In this document: in pieces, positions 12,810 to 30,471 of the stretch
How positions within the stretch are numbered: position 1 is the first letter of the stretch
How the letters are laid out: each line of letters begins with the position of its first letter
Assembly: GCA_009763385.1 (NCBI GenBank)
Contig: CM019823.1
Location: forward strand, 29,595,345 to 29,659,344
Direction: 5' to 3'
Source of the DNA: Coix lacryma-jobi var. lacryma-jobi
Lineage: Eukaryota > Streptophyta > Magnoliopsida > Poales > Poaceae
DNA: 64,000 bases
Made by a program: the position numbers and the translations under genes
Notes under the pieces: model-generated
What the model was told of the DNA's origin: nothing
Seen by the model: the letters and a program-made list of their open reading frames with translations, nothing else
The model's database searches: none

Positions 12810-13458
12810 CGGAAAACCAAGACACTCAGGACTTTAACTCCGTTCGGCATAACTCTCAGCCGCGCCTTGGAAAATAAGCTTAAGAAGCATCTGTACTTCC
12901 TCCTGCCAATATAAACATGATCGAGCCAACATTGTCGAGTTGGTAGTCTCTGACTCCCTCCTTATTACGCCAGCCGGAGAAAAGGGAGAAACCGATGGTA
13001 GAGACATGACTGGAATCCAGGAGACTGACGAGATTGAGCCCCCACCTCAAGTTCATATGCTCTGGTGGGATGATTTCAACGATCAATTCCCAACCCCTCC
13101 TATTACTCCCTGAAAGCCCAGCAAGTGATGAATCCTTTACCCTTGCTCATATTCTGGAAAATCTTCCCATGTCCTTCCATTCAGTATAGGTAAACCATTT
13201 AGGGAGAATGGGTTTTTCGGTCTTTCGAACGTGTTTTTTTTTCGCTCGTCAAATGTTTACCTATCTTCCGCGGAGAATGGTCGATCGGTTTTTCTTTTAA
13301 AGAACTTTGTAAATGAATTAAGAAAGACAGAGAGATATTTACTTTTTTCACATCTGTAACTACATTTTCACATTTCTTTTAAAAAAGATGTAGAACTGAA
13401 TAGCGCAGCTGTTTTGGCTCGCAATAAAGCAAGGGTCCTGATCGAGCAAGACTACGTC
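12810..13458. other. 3' flank of nad7, no gene recognised
   Basis: Lies downstream of the nad7 stop on the minus strand. Homopolymer-rich (T and A runs at 13230-13390). No open frame of note and no stem-loop that I would call a 3' processing element. Confidence 0.45.
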
Positions 13459-19489
<6,031 letters not shown>

Positions 19490-20718
19490 GGGAAAGAAAT
19501 CAGAAAGAAATAAGAAAGAGATTATTCCCCTAGAGCTTGTCCAGTACCACCTGTACTAAAAATGCATCTCCGCGCGTCTACCTGGCGCTTTTATTAGCCG
19601 CCTTGCATGCAAGCGAAGCGCTATTGGCGGCAAGCTTACTGAGCGATGATTGATGCAGTCAGTCAGTGCCCTCGATTATTCCTGATAGAAGGATCATGGC
19701 GCCCCGGAAGCATTCCATCCAGCAGCAGCATCTCCTTCAACCACGCGAGGACAAAACTTATCTACATTCGAGCGTTCACCGCACAGAGGCGATCTCGAAC
19801 ACTACCTATGATAATAAATCCAAAGGAAAGGTCGATAAAATGATTCAATCTGACTTTATCGGTATTCTGGATTGAGTCAAAAAGGATATATGAAGTTCAA
19901 GGCCTTGCCGTCATGGCCCTATTATGTATAGGCCGTACTAAGCCAATAGCGAATAACAAACTCTTTCCTGCTCCCTCGACCTTAATTCACTCCCATCCTG
20001 CCAAGCCTCAGCTGCCAGCGCATTGTATCTAAGCACACTGTGGCAAATTGATACAAGTAGCTAAAGATCTCGCATCCGACATCTCCGGCCGAACGGTTAG
20101 GCAACACTAGGGCGCCTGGGTCAAAATTCCGTTTACCAAACAAGATGTCGAGAGGCGAACTCTGTAATTCCCCTCCTGCAAAAGTGATAGCGGCTGTAGC
20201 ATCCGTGTGGAAGAGGGTAAGCTTTCGGCAACACCTTTTTCAGATTGGAAAGGATGAATACTTGTGTTGGGTCCTGCAGACCAGGATAGCCTCAGATCAA
20301 AACCTAAATGTGCCAGGGGTTGATCATAGAAGCCAGGGCAATAAGTATTCAGGAATTTGAGCGCTTATGTAGCTAATAACTCTGCCACCTGAATACTTGA
20401 TTCATTAAGGTCGTCACCCTATACCCGGAAGTCTCTATCGTTTTCTTTGTCTGTTAAGCTTCACAGGGTTAGGACTCCCTAAATCAAACAGCAATCGCTG
20501 TTTATCAACCACTCACGGCGACACCGAGATCTTCGACTTAGCTCCCTCCCACAGGTCATCCCCCCGGGGCGGAAGATAACGAAAGGGAGACAAAAAGTCC
20601 TAACTAAATCAACACACAATAACCTAAACCTTCTACCCATTCCATCCATCATATCCGTCGAGTCGAGGAGATTCGTTCTTATCTATAGATAAGGCAAGAG
20701 AGAACTTATGCCCTCGCG
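19490..20718. other. 5' flank of nad7 and spacer to trnS
   Basis: No gene recognised. Small plus ORFs at 19666-19875 and 20145-20360 show no family resemblance. A promoter for nad7 would be expected here, but I cannot single out a convincing core motif. Confidence 0.45.
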
Positions 20719-20804
20719 CGGATGGAGAGGGATTCGAACCCCCGTATTCCTATCAATACTTCGGTTTTCAAGACCGACTCTTTCAACCGCTCAGACATCC
20801 ATCC
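20719..20804 (-). tRNA. trnS-UGA: tRNA-Ser(UGA)
   Basis: Minus-strand cloverleaf of 86 nt. The acceptor GGATGGA pairs with TCCATCC plus discriminator G. D-arm region GTCTGAGCGGTTGAAAGAG, anticodon arm CGGTCTTGAAAACCG with anticodon TGA, a long class II variable arm, and T-arm GGGGGTTCGAATCCCTC. It is intact and of the kind normally found in plant mitochondria. CCA is not encoded. Confidence 0.97.
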
Positions 20805-21740
20805 CTGCGCTCGCCCGCCCTATCTATCTGCGCGCTGGCAGGTAGGGGCAACTCTATGTGATTCGCTACGCTTACTTGCGCCCCACCCCGTAAGCTGACT
20901 CTATTGCCTAGCACACTTTTCCGGTAGTACGAATCGCTACGCTTCGCTTCTTTCTATATGATAATATGCACCGTCGGTTGCTGCGCTCCCTGCGGGTAAT
21001 AGCAAGAGAGTGAAGAACGAACGATCCTCAAAACTCAAAAGTCAGCAGTGAATGAGTCCGACTCGAGTTCGTGAGTCAAAGGCGTGGCAAGAGAGCGAGT
21101 TCGACTCGCGAACGATCCGCAAGTGAAGGACCGATCCTTTAACGCCAGTACTGTTGCGAGACTGGTACTTGGCGGCTCACGAGCAACATATAGACTAAGG
21201 TTGCCCATCACTCCCTCCTCTCGCTCCTTTTTGAAGGCCCACCGCTCCCCCTTTCTTTAAGTATCTATCCCGGCTTGCATTTTGGGCGAGTACTACAGTT
21301 CCTCCATAATCACACAGAACGCCCAGCTTCGCAGAGCTGCTCTCTCCCCAGTCCACAGCAAGGTGTGGAATCTGGATCTACTGTGTGTTCTTACTCTATT
21401 GGATCAAGTCAGATACTAAGCCTTCTACTACTACTTAGGTTTACTACTTAGGTTAGGAGAAAAAATGCTATATTTCAGAGATTGGACTCTCTTACTGTGT
21501 TTTTTCAGGGCTGTTCCCGAGCCAGGTTCCCTGGATCCATTCTGACCTAAATGGATGAATGAAGAAGGGGTGTGACCTTATGGCCAACTATACTAGCTCC
21601 CCTAGAGGGATAATATAGCTCCTAAAGGATGATTGTTTATGGTATATTACCGTAATTGGAGAATTTGACCTGGTGCTGACTTGCTGCTGTTCTGAGAAGG
21701 GGACGGACCTTGCAAAGCTTGACAAGTTTTTTTTAGATTT
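20805..21740. other. Spacer without recognised gene
   Basis: Contains scattered GCTACGCTT/GCTTCGC motifs (20850-20960) related to those in nad7 intron 4 and a run of short direct repeats at 21040-21130 (AACGATC.. and GAGTCCGACTCG-like units). No open frame of note. Confidence 0.45.
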
Positions 21741-21744
21741 ATCG

Positions 21745-22440
21745 ATCCAATCTGTCTACAGATAGGCGCCTGCTGTGGCAGCAATTAATTAATCTCCGCC
21801 TTAGCATACAAGGACCATGGCTCGCAGCGGGTGATTTTCATACTGTCCGTCGAAAATGGGAGGTAGAGTTCCGTTCCTTTTTTAACAGGAGCCCAGCCTT
21901 TTTTTTTTCTTGACTGTCTGCAGAATGCGAACCTGACCGATCTTCGTTCCTCGGGGCACATACTCTATTGGAGCAATCAATCCGGTGGGGCCAGACGCAT
22001 CATCATCGGCAGACTAGATCGAGCCTTAGTTAATCCTGAGTGGATCCAAAAGCTTCATGCTTCCTGTGCGGAATATCTTACGCCGGGCTGCAGTGATCAT
22101 GCCCCGATCCTCGTCTTATTCCGGCTGTCAGCTCTGGACCAAAGCCATGAAAGTACTTTCGCATGTGGGAATCCCACCCCTATTGATGTAGTGAAGAAAG
22201 CTCCCGGTCACGAGAAATCCAATGTTTCTTCAAAAAAGAATAAACTGAAGAACACCAAACTAGCGCTCAAAGCATGGGATAAGCAATCTTTCGGAAAAAC
22301 TGGAGACAGAGTGAGGATATGCGGAAATAAAGTAAATGAAATTCTATTCAAGCAAGACTTGATCCAAATGGATCCCCTCAATGCTGAGCTTGTTGATGAA
22401 GAAAAAGAGAGCTGAAAGCTGGTACAACAGTTTCTTAGTG
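21745..22440 (+). pseudogene. LINE (non-LTR retrotransposon) endonuclease-region remnant
   Basis: Plus frames read LRLSIQGPWLAAGDFHTVRR (about 21800-21850), then NLTDLRSSGHILYWSNQ (about 21930), IIGRLDRALVNPEWIQKLHA, CAEYLTPGCSDHAPILV (about 22070-22120) and KLKNTKLALKAWDKQSFGK with GDRVRICGNKVNEI (22230-22340). The GDF and SDHAPI motifs are those of the APE-type endonuclease at the N-terminus of plant LINE ORF2; the last part is the linker before the RT. Stops and frame changes around 21900 and 22130 break it, and the RT domain is absent. Derived from nuclear DNA. Confidence 0.9.
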
Positions 22441-22660
22441 AATAGGGGACAAGTATCTTGGCAAGAGTGAATTCAAGAGATTGTAGAGAGGTTTGAGGTC
22501 AGAAATGTGGTTGGTGTAGTTGATGAGTTTAATCACTTGAGGCAAAGAGGAAGCCTAGAAGAGTACAAGTCACAATTGGAAGAATTGAGGGCTGCCATGT
22601 TGATGTGCAATCCCTATTACGATGACAACCTTTTTCTACAAAGTTTTCTTGGGGGTAAGG
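22441..22660 (+). pseudogene. Ty3/gypsy gag remnant abutting the LINE remnant
   Basis: From 22441 the plus frame reads VSWQE, IQEIVERFEVRNVVGVVDEF then NHLRQRGSLEEYKSQLEELR and NPYYDDNLFLQSFLGG, the capsid-like helix pattern of gypsy gag (W..F...V..RF, L.Q.GS..EY...FE.L, ...F..GL). Flanking stops and loss of both ends show it is a fragment. It begins where LINE similarity ends. Confidence 0.85.
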
Positions 22661-23498
22661 GAATGAGTTAAGCCTGTGCTGGGAGTACGGTTTATTGGGT
22701 ATCTTTTTGGTCACCATAGTGGGTGTAAGCCATGCAGCCTTTAAACACCATCTCAAAATACTTGTGCTACGCCTTAGTGTAGGGGTGAGCTAGGGCAAAG
22801 AGATGGCAATACTTGGTTAATCTTTCCTCTATTACCAATATTACCCCCTTACCCTCCAATTTAGGTAACCCTGTGATAAAATAAATTCCATTAGCTGCTC
22901 ATGCCTCCTCATCTGTCTCGCCTGCAAATCCTGCTAACAGCCTAGTCTATTAGGAAACAGCTGATTCAATTGCTTGCTGTTCGAGAAGGGACTAACGGCA
23001 CTGATTTCGAGTGCTATAACAGAAACAGCCCTTAACGCGCAAATAAAAGCCCTCACAACACTCTTTACCTGCAACTGCTCCCGCTTATGGTAGTAGATAA
23101 ACAGGTGGTGGACATGTATCTGCAGCCTCTGCTGCTGGTAGATTGACTGTTTTATATGGACTGAGGCTGCAACTGAGGGTAGTGCCTGAGAATGCTACTC
23201 TATTCCTGGAATTAGGCAAAACAACCCGGTGGGGTAAAGTCGTCAAGTGGACTATGGTTCACAATAATAGTGACTGACACGAGATGCGATGCCAAGTTAG
23301 AAGGTAAAAAGTAAGAATGTTAGAGGGGTGATACCAGAACGAATAGTTATTATAACTTTAGGTCATATGGTGTAGCTGAAAGATCTACAAGTGTTTACCG
23401 TGATTCATCTTTCATTCCAATTATGTCCCTGCATTTCTGGTGTCCTTCTTGCTTCACTTCTTCTACTTGGACGGGGGAAGCCACTGGAGTCCCCGCCT
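22661..23498. other. Spacer containing one copy of a 43-bp inverted repeat
   Basis: No gene recognised. Holds 23196-23238, a perfect inverted copy of 31667-31709 (separate entry). Confidence 0.45.
23196..23238 (+). repeat. 43-bp repeat, copy 1 (inverted relative to copy 2)
   Basis: Identical over 43 nt, in reverse complement, to 31667-31709; starts TACTCTATTCCTGG and ends GGTGGGGTAAA. The match stops sharply at both ends. Short perfect repeats like this are typical sites of rare recombination in plant mitochondrial genomes and here would invert 8.5 kb. Confidence 0.93.
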
Positions 23499-23720
23499 CT
23501 AGTTGAGTCCGGGTTGACCGGAGGATGATGACTCCCCCGTTTCAAAATGTGTTCGCTTTTGGGGTAAGTCAAGAATTTCATCTTCCCTCGGTCGTTTACC
23601 AAGTGAGGTCTGTTCCCCCCTTAATCTTCTGCACGTGGCCGTGCCTACGAAAATAATAGTCAAAATAGCACAGAGTAGTACTGACGTTTCAAATGAACTA
23701 AGTAAAATATTGTTCTCCAT
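23499..23720 (-). CDS. Small chimeric ORF with nad9-like 5' end and one membrane segment
   Basis: A 73-codon frame starting MENNILLSSFETSV, with a hydrophobic stretch at residues 13-27 (VLLCAILTIIFVG) that could span the membrane, then a charged, hydrophilic tail (KRPREDE and similar). The body is not recognised. Its leader and first codons resemble those of nad9: about 80 nt upstream (23744-23825) match the block just upstream of nad9 (52992-53070), and ATGGAGAAC.AAT resembles the nad9 start ATGGATAACCAAT. In plant mitochondria, ORFs assembled behind the leader of a respiratory gene and carrying a membrane helix are the usual architecture of cytoplasmic-male-sterility-type ORFs. Whether this one is expressed is not visible here. 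Confidence 0.45.
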   Translation of the reverse strand: MENNILLSSFETSVLLCAILTIIFVGTATCRRLRGEQTSLGKRPREDEILDLPQKRTHFETGESSSSGQPGLN

Positions 23721-23743
23721 ACTTAAGAAAGCATGATTGTAGC

Positions 23744-23825
23744 TCCGCTTCTTGCTCTAAGCAGAAAGACTTATCTGAAATCGCAGGTTGGGTTTTCCAA
23801 CCAAAAGAAAGACATGGGAGTCTTT
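23744..23825 (-). repeat. nad9-leader-like repeat, copy upstream of the 73-codon ORF
   Basis: Shares 29 identical nt (23744-23772) with 52992-53020 and continues as a diverged match (GAAATCGC.GGTTGGGTT, then GAAAG.CATGGGAG). Both copies sit immediately upstream of a minus-strand ATG, so the shared element is probably a transcript leader, possibly with promoter function. Confidence 0.85.
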
Positions 23826-23829
23826 GTGC

Positions 23830-26800
23830 ATCTTCTTCTTCGTAACCCAAGGACCGACGAACATAAATTGAAACAACGCAACCGTACTATCTATTTACGA
23901 TAATTTGATTGCTGACAACATCACGCTTCTCTTTCTCCAGCGTCATGCCTTGTGACCTCTAGTTTCAACCTCCTAGCATTGGCTTCACTTGATTAGAACC
24001 ATAAGCATTTGCATTCGCGACCGTCCTCGTCCCAGGTTTTGTTCTTCTTTGCTTTGGTGAGGTGGAAATGATGAGGTATACCTCTATCAAATGTGCTTAG
24101 CCTTTTCGCTAGTGCTATTTCATGCCATTGGTTTGAACTGGATAGAGGGGAAGGGCCTTACCTTATCTACAACTATATAATTGCAATTCCGGATAGCATT
24201 ATTCTTTGCCGAGGAAGGAACCGTTGATGGCGGAGTTATTTGCACTGATTTTCCAGCTATATGAAGATGAGGCTAAAAGCAAAATTTACGCGGATAGAAG
24301 TCCGCAAATTGGTTAAAAAAAGGCCACAATCGTTAAAGAAAGGGACCTTGATCCTTTCATCGTTTTTGCACTTGAAAAATAAATTTGCAAAGCGGGTTAT
24401 TAACGAATTGAGTTTACTTTTCAGTTGAGAACCGTCCGGAAGCGCTGAAGAGGGTGTCGGAATCATTCGAGGCTCCTGGAAGTTACCAGCGAGTGCCGGA
24501 TGAATTGAAGGCTCGACGACTCCCTCGAATCCAGCAGGGTTAAGGGAGGCTACCTGAAGCTGCTGGAAGGCGAGAATCGTTTAATAAACAGACTGAGTTA
24601 TAACCCAGATTACAGTTATAAACTATATTCATCAAACTACTAGAATTGGAAATAAAATAATGATTATACTCGGCCAGCGAGTAACAAGAAGGTGGCACAA
24701 TTGAGGGTAGGAAAGAATCCAGGGTAATGGTCAATACTGAGAACATTCATTCCCTTAGCGCGTTGGATCATCGAATAATGGCCAAATTCCTATCTCTGGT
24801 AAGACCACCCATGAGGGTTCATCAACTCATTTCTCGGTCAGATATTGGTCAACAAAAGTACAATTGGAACTTGTCACCAGCCTCATCTGGTGAGGGATCA
24901 GCTGTATCGGCTTTCCCTAGTGATAAGGTCTGTGAGGTTGTGGAGAAGATGAAGTTGATGCAATGCAAGCAGATGAAGTTGATACACACTACGGAATTCT
25001 TTCTTCTTTTCTTTTCTCTTGTTGTTCAATCCATTCTTCAGCTCAATGAAAAGGCATATCTAGCAAATGAACAAACTCACTCTAGGTAAGACTCTCTGTC
25101 TGGGCATGAAAGGAATTCACTGTGTAAAGAGAAAGGAACACGCTACTCACTCGAAAATGAAAGACGAAGGCAATGAGGAAAATCTACTTCTTTCTATAAC
25201 GTCTATCCGTTTGGGTATTTACTTAACAAGGAGAATCACATCCTCGCCGCTCGCTCGAAGTCAATTAATATGTATGTATGTACTACTAGATAGTTGGAAA
25301 TGCCAGGTAATGCACTCATTGGTACATCTTTATTTTAGAAACAAAATGAATTAGTAGGAAAATCATTTAAGTCAGAGTTGGGCGAGCGAGAACTTACAAT
25401 TCGTGTTCAATATGCTACCTGCCCTATTTACAATAGAGGGCCGGCCCCCAAAAGGAAGGAAGGCGGCCTCTTTTATCAATGTGGGATGGGAGTACACACT
25501 GTCAGAAATGAGAGTCAATGGGAAAAATTCCATTCGTTACAAAGATAACCAACTAAACAGTGAATATGCACTACTGACTATGCTATATAGGTAGGCCCAT
25601 TAGGTAGGTAGGCCAATCCAGATGAAGGAGAGAAGGCAGCATACAAATAAGAAATAGAATCTCTAGGGTTCTCGGCAAGGAGAAGGAATCCATATAGGAA
25701 AGCCCCTAGGGTTTGACGGTTCATGGCCTGTGTTTTCACACTCACGCATCATATGCAGGTGTGGTATGCTGCATGAAGGATAGGTCCTGGGGTTAAGTTC
25801 TTGGATTATTCTCTACAGGGCAATGACAATGCCATCGCGGATCCTGTTGTCGCGAAGTCATATCTTTAGGTTATGGAGGAGTGTGGGGTGACCATATCAT
25901 ATCATAAGAAAGTCTATGATCTCTGACTGTGGATGCCTAGAGTTTGCTAAGCAGTTTTGAATCAAGAAAGGTCGGGTCAACATTAGTCTTGTATCTGTCC
26001 TGATGGTTAGGGCTCTAGTACATAGTCTTTCTCTTGCATCTGCTATCCGAAAATGCCCGGGGAGGGGACCCATTCTTTATAATATAAGAGAACGGGAATA
26101 CGGAATGGACCGATACGCTCGTCCTACAGAGATAGACAAAAATGAGCAACTACAGTAGCGACTGATTCCTCCTCTCCTCCTCTGCTCCTTCGGTGAACTC
26201 GGCTATTGCGGAAAGTGCACTTCAATAATACTATCTATACTGTGAAAGACTTCTCGATTCACTAGAACAGCGCTTCTTCCGCCTCTCATTCGAGTGAGGA
26301 GTCAGGAAGCACACAAGAAGTTCACGAGAGAGGTACTTGAGCTTAGGATCCAAGTAAGCATCCCTTTCCCCTAATCCAAAAGCCTGTCTAAAGCGCATTT
26401 GACAATATGAGGACCATGAGGATTCGTGTCAACAAGCTTCCATCCAGCAGCAGCAAGTAATAGACAAGAAAGATAAGGACGTAGTTCCCTCATCTAATAT
26501 AGGGCTGAGCCCACAGGCTGGTTCGACAAACAAAGAGAAGTACTTTTTACTTTGAGTTAATAGGAGACACCAACTTGAGACGATTGCAACTACTTGACAA
26601 TCCAAAGCCCGGGCACTAGGAAGAGTCAAAGCTAATGAGAAGAAATGGGCTCGCGTGTGATTAGCTAGTTAGCGAGGCCCATCTTTCGGTACAAGACTGA
26701 TCTATTGGCCTATCTATCTGAGATAGACTATGTTCCCTTATTTTTCATAAACTGGGATGGGACCCTTGTGAATCCAATCCGTTGCAATTGGTGCAGTTTC

Positions 26801-29160
26801 TACTCTCAGGGGCTTTCGAACTATCAGTCTTGCTTTATTTATTAGTTCATGGATTGGTTGAATACTCCGCAGGGGAACACGAAGGTGAATTGGAAATCTA
26901 AAAAAATGTATTTAGGGAAAGGATGATCGGTATAATAATAGCATGTAGAAGGCCCCTAGTTAGAAAGAAAATAAGCTATTCTTCCACTTTATCTCTGTTG
27001 CCTATCGGATTGTCGCCTGTTGATGGTAGGTTTGTTCTTTCGGTAGACGAGGCATTACTTTGGCTAGGTGGAGGCGAGTACCCTATCTATCACATTGATC
27101 CCCTCAAGAGAATTTTTAAATAGACCATTTATTCTACATTACATTCCCGGAAGGGTTCCTCCTTGAACAAATGTCTCATTTATGGATACATTGGGAGCAA
27201 AATTGGAAACCCTAGCTAGTATTTATTTTGGAAGATTAATAACCCAGTCGTGAAAGTGAATGAGTTAAGCCAAGGTAGGAATGAGTTAAGCCAAGAACTT
27301 ACCTAACCTTCCCGGATGAATGAGCAAATCAATCACGAGTGGGGCCTCCATCAAAAAAATAACACTTTCATATTTCACCGCGAAGCAGCTTTCTTTTCGC
27401 TAATCCACTAATCCGTTTCCGAGGGTTCAACCTATTCCTGCTAATCCGTGGGTTCGGCTTGGCCCTGCTCTTTACTGAACTTCAACAACAACCTGATCCC
27501 TATCTATTCTCACCGAAATAGACCTATCATACCCGGAGGAGAGTCCCTATTCTTTCTTTTCTTCGTTTCGTTTCTCTCACTTGAAACTCTATCTTATTCA
27601 GAGGTTGGTTTCTATGGCATAAGAATTGGTCTACTGCGAGTTTTAACTCTATTCTAAGGTATATCGTTAGGTTGGTATTCAAAGTGTGTTCTATCGTTAG
27701 ATAGGTATCCAAAGAACAATTCTTCTGAGCCATACGCTCTTGTCTTCCTGGTAGGAATTGGCAAGAATAGGATGAACTTGACTCTCTGGCAAGGTTCCTC
27801 TTCCCCGTTCGTGATGCCCTTAATGGGTATCAGGAACAGAGAATAGAGGACTTACTTGAGGAATAAATAAATCTGCTGCTTGAGATTAAGGAATCCCTCC
27901 TACGACTTAGACTCAACTTGGACTGCTGCTTTCGATTCGCAGTTCACTTTCTATAAGATAACAAAACAGCAGACCCGCCCCATTTTTTTCTTTACGCTGA
28001 CCCAGCCCTTTGCATTTCTTTCATGCACAAAGGGATTCGTTTTTATGAGAAGCGAGTTGTTCTAGGCTGGGCCGATCCCTACCCTTTTGATCTGACAGCG
28101 GACGAACAGAGAAACGTGGGTCTTTTTCTCGCATTTTAGCGATCAATACCGAATCCTCATCTATGCAATTCTTGTACTTATTTGATGAAAAGACAAAGAA
28201 AGAGATCAGGTTATTTATGATCGGAGAAAAGGAAGGGGAAGTTCTTGGTTGAGTGCGGTTGTTCTCCGATAATCCGGTTGAGAACTTTTCCAGCGATGCA
28301 GAGGAGAGATCATTTACAAAGAAAGCAATGTAGGATATTCTTCATAAAGATACTCTGGACAGGATCATCGATTCGCTTCCATGGTTGAAAGTAGTGGGAC
28401 TGCCACATAATACAATGAAAATGAATTCATTCTCGGTTGAGCAGGAGATTCTGATCCAGAAGATGCCGCAGAAGACTTTGAAACGGTTACAAATGGATTG
28501 GCTCACTCCGCTCTAGATTTGGTTATGCCAGCCATAGGCAAAAGTGAGAAACCACACCCTCGGGAGAAAGGAATATGCCTCCTACTAGAAGCGTTGGCCA
28601 AGGCCCCGATTAGAGGTATGAGCTGCTTTCGGCAATGGGTGCTGCGGTCAACTAGACCAAAGAGGAAGGGCTACTACCTCCAGTTATTAGTGGGCTTTTT
28701 TATCTATGGGAATACTTAATCGAATTCAGCCGTTTTTCCGAAGAAAGAAGACTCCTCTCTATGGGGCAAGGCATAGAAGTACAAGTGGGAAAACGAGGAA
28801 TTACCATCGGGGCGTCAAACTGTTGTAAAGTAAATAAATGGGTTAGTTAAGTGCAAAGCTGATGGGTCTGTCGATAGATAGTTGGCTCGCTTAGTAGCAA
28901 AGGGATCCGGGTAGGTAGATTAGAATGAGACATTCGTTGAAAGAAAGGCCTAGTCTGACGCTTCCTAATTGAATGAACTGATCGAACTTCTTTTCTTTAC
29001 TCACGAAGAAAAAGCAACTCCTTTCCCCCGGATCCCGAAGCTGCCTACCTTTCTTTTTGGCGGGTAGCCGCGAGGAATGTACTTGATGACATCGAGTTTA
29101 AGCTATTCCAAGAATTCAAACTTTACTCAATCAAGTAGTGTTTTGTGTATTTAACTCACT
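23830..29160. other. Long non-coding stretch without recognised gene
   Basis: ORFs of up to 120 codons (plus 24727-25089) have no recognised relatives. Contains one member of a small hairpin repeat family at 27811-27832 (core TGATGCCC..GGGTATCA). A short diverged match links 27890-27925 with 35000-35040 in inverted orientation. No tRNA, plastid or transposon remnant recognised. Confidence 0.45.
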
Positions 29161-29166
29161 GCTATA

Positions 29167-29500
29167 TTAATATTGTAATACTTCGTTCAAATCTGGTAGC
29201 ACACCAATCGATAAACTGAAACCAATCATTATTGCTAAACCCACTGCAACCCGAAATTTACTGAGTGGAATATTGTTGTCAATCAACACCTTGACACCCA
29301 TTTTATCAAAAGGCTCCTCTTTAAAGGCAGTCACCACTGTTTGTGAAATATCCTTCGTTTCCTGGAATATTATCTTACTATAACCAGGTACGTTTGATCC
29401 TTCATTGAGAAAGACATCACAGGATGTTGGATAATCTTCCACGGGAGGTACGCCGGGTGTAAACTTGAACCATACAACGGTATAAAACCCAATTTGACAA
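29167..29500 (-). CDS. AT-rich island ORF C, C-terminal part of unknown protein
   Basis: The frame is open from about 29500 down to the TAA-type stop at 29167. An internal Met at 29442 gives 91 codons, but sense continues upstream (WFKFTPGVPPVEDYPTSCD), so the ORF probably joins the frame of ORF B through a lost or gained base. It ends with a hydrophobic segment (AVGLAIMIGFSLSIGVLP) and NEVLQY. It is AT-rich with the same codon texture as ORFs A and B. No family recognised. Confidence 0.35.
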
Positions 29501-30044
29501 GAAGAAAGATATTTCCATAAATAAATGTTATATCATCTCTAGAGTGAAATGTACGAATATTAACTAAACATTCCATCCATTTCCGGGACATTATACTTAA
29601 TGTATTATCAGCAAGCATTTTGTAATTCCTAAATAATCTCCTTTCCATGGAGATTTCACCAAATCTCATTGGAGATATATTCCTTAAACTAAGCATGTCC
29701 CGGATGTAATGATAGTTATACTTTACTAGAGGTACAATCTCCGTAATTCTACTTAACTCAGCAGTCATAGATTTGGTAGTTGGACTGTAAACCCTAAAAC
29801 CGTGTTGATAACTCTTTATAGTATTTTCCTCTATAATCGATTTGAATATTTTCGGATCTCGCAAACATTTGTATAGAAATGGATCCATACTCATTTGATC
29901 ATTCTCATCAACTAAAAAATGCAATTTGTTTTTATTCAACCATCCATCGTGAGAAGAGATAGTTTCATTACGAACCTTCAAATATTTTGTATTTTCGGAT
30001 ACTAAATCACGAAAACTTAAGGATAAGCTATGAAGCCATTTCAT
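29370..30044 (-). CDS. AT-rich island ORF B, unknown protein of 224 codons
   Basis: Open from MKWLHSLSLSFRDL to VIVR. Mostly hydrophilic, rich in Ile, Asn, Ser and Arg, with short runs such as MDPFLYKCLRDPKIFKSIIE and ISPMRFGEISMERRLFRNY; no signal peptide or clear membrane helix. It lies 430 nt after the end of the ORF A frame on the same strand, in the same AT-rich block. Its last 24 codons overlap ORF C in another frame, suggesting a frameshift and a once longer protein. I do not recognise the family. An origin from a mitochondrial plasmid-like element is plausible but unproven. Confidence 0.4.
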   Translation of the reverse strand: MKWLHSLSLSFRDLVSENTKYLKVRNETISSHDGWLNKNKLHFLVDENDQMSMDPFLYKCLRDPKIFKSIIEENTIKSYQHGFRVYSPTTKSMTAELSRITEIVPLVKYNYHYIRDMLSLRNISPMRFGEISMERRLFRNYKMLADNTLSIMSRKWMECLVNIRTFHSRDDITFIYGNIFLLVKLGFIPLYGSSLHPAYLPWKIIQHPVMSFSMKDQTYLVIVR

Positions 30045-30471
30045 AATTTGACATTACACTTAATTAATTATACGAAAGGTTTTTCTATTTAGATGCTGTA
30101 TATACCTCGGTTTAGAATACTGTATAAAGATATGTTCTTTACAATACGATATTCATCAACCCTCTAGTAGACATCCTTACTAGAGAACCTACAACATCGG
30201 TGTAATCCTGACACCAATCAAGCCCCCTCCTTTCCTCCGTTCCTGATACCCTTTGGGGCATCCCTCACTCTATTTTATTATCTTCTTTCAATCATTTTTT
30301 CTAACTCTCTTTATCTTCCCCATCCCTATCTTATGGGAACAGACGGGGGTAAATCCCATCTAGCTAATCCTTCTCTTTGGCTATATGGTTGAGCTCCCCG
30401 GTAAGGAAACAGGCACTACGGGCTCCTATTTGAAACTCTCCATTGCTTTTATTTAGTGCTTCCAAATCTTA

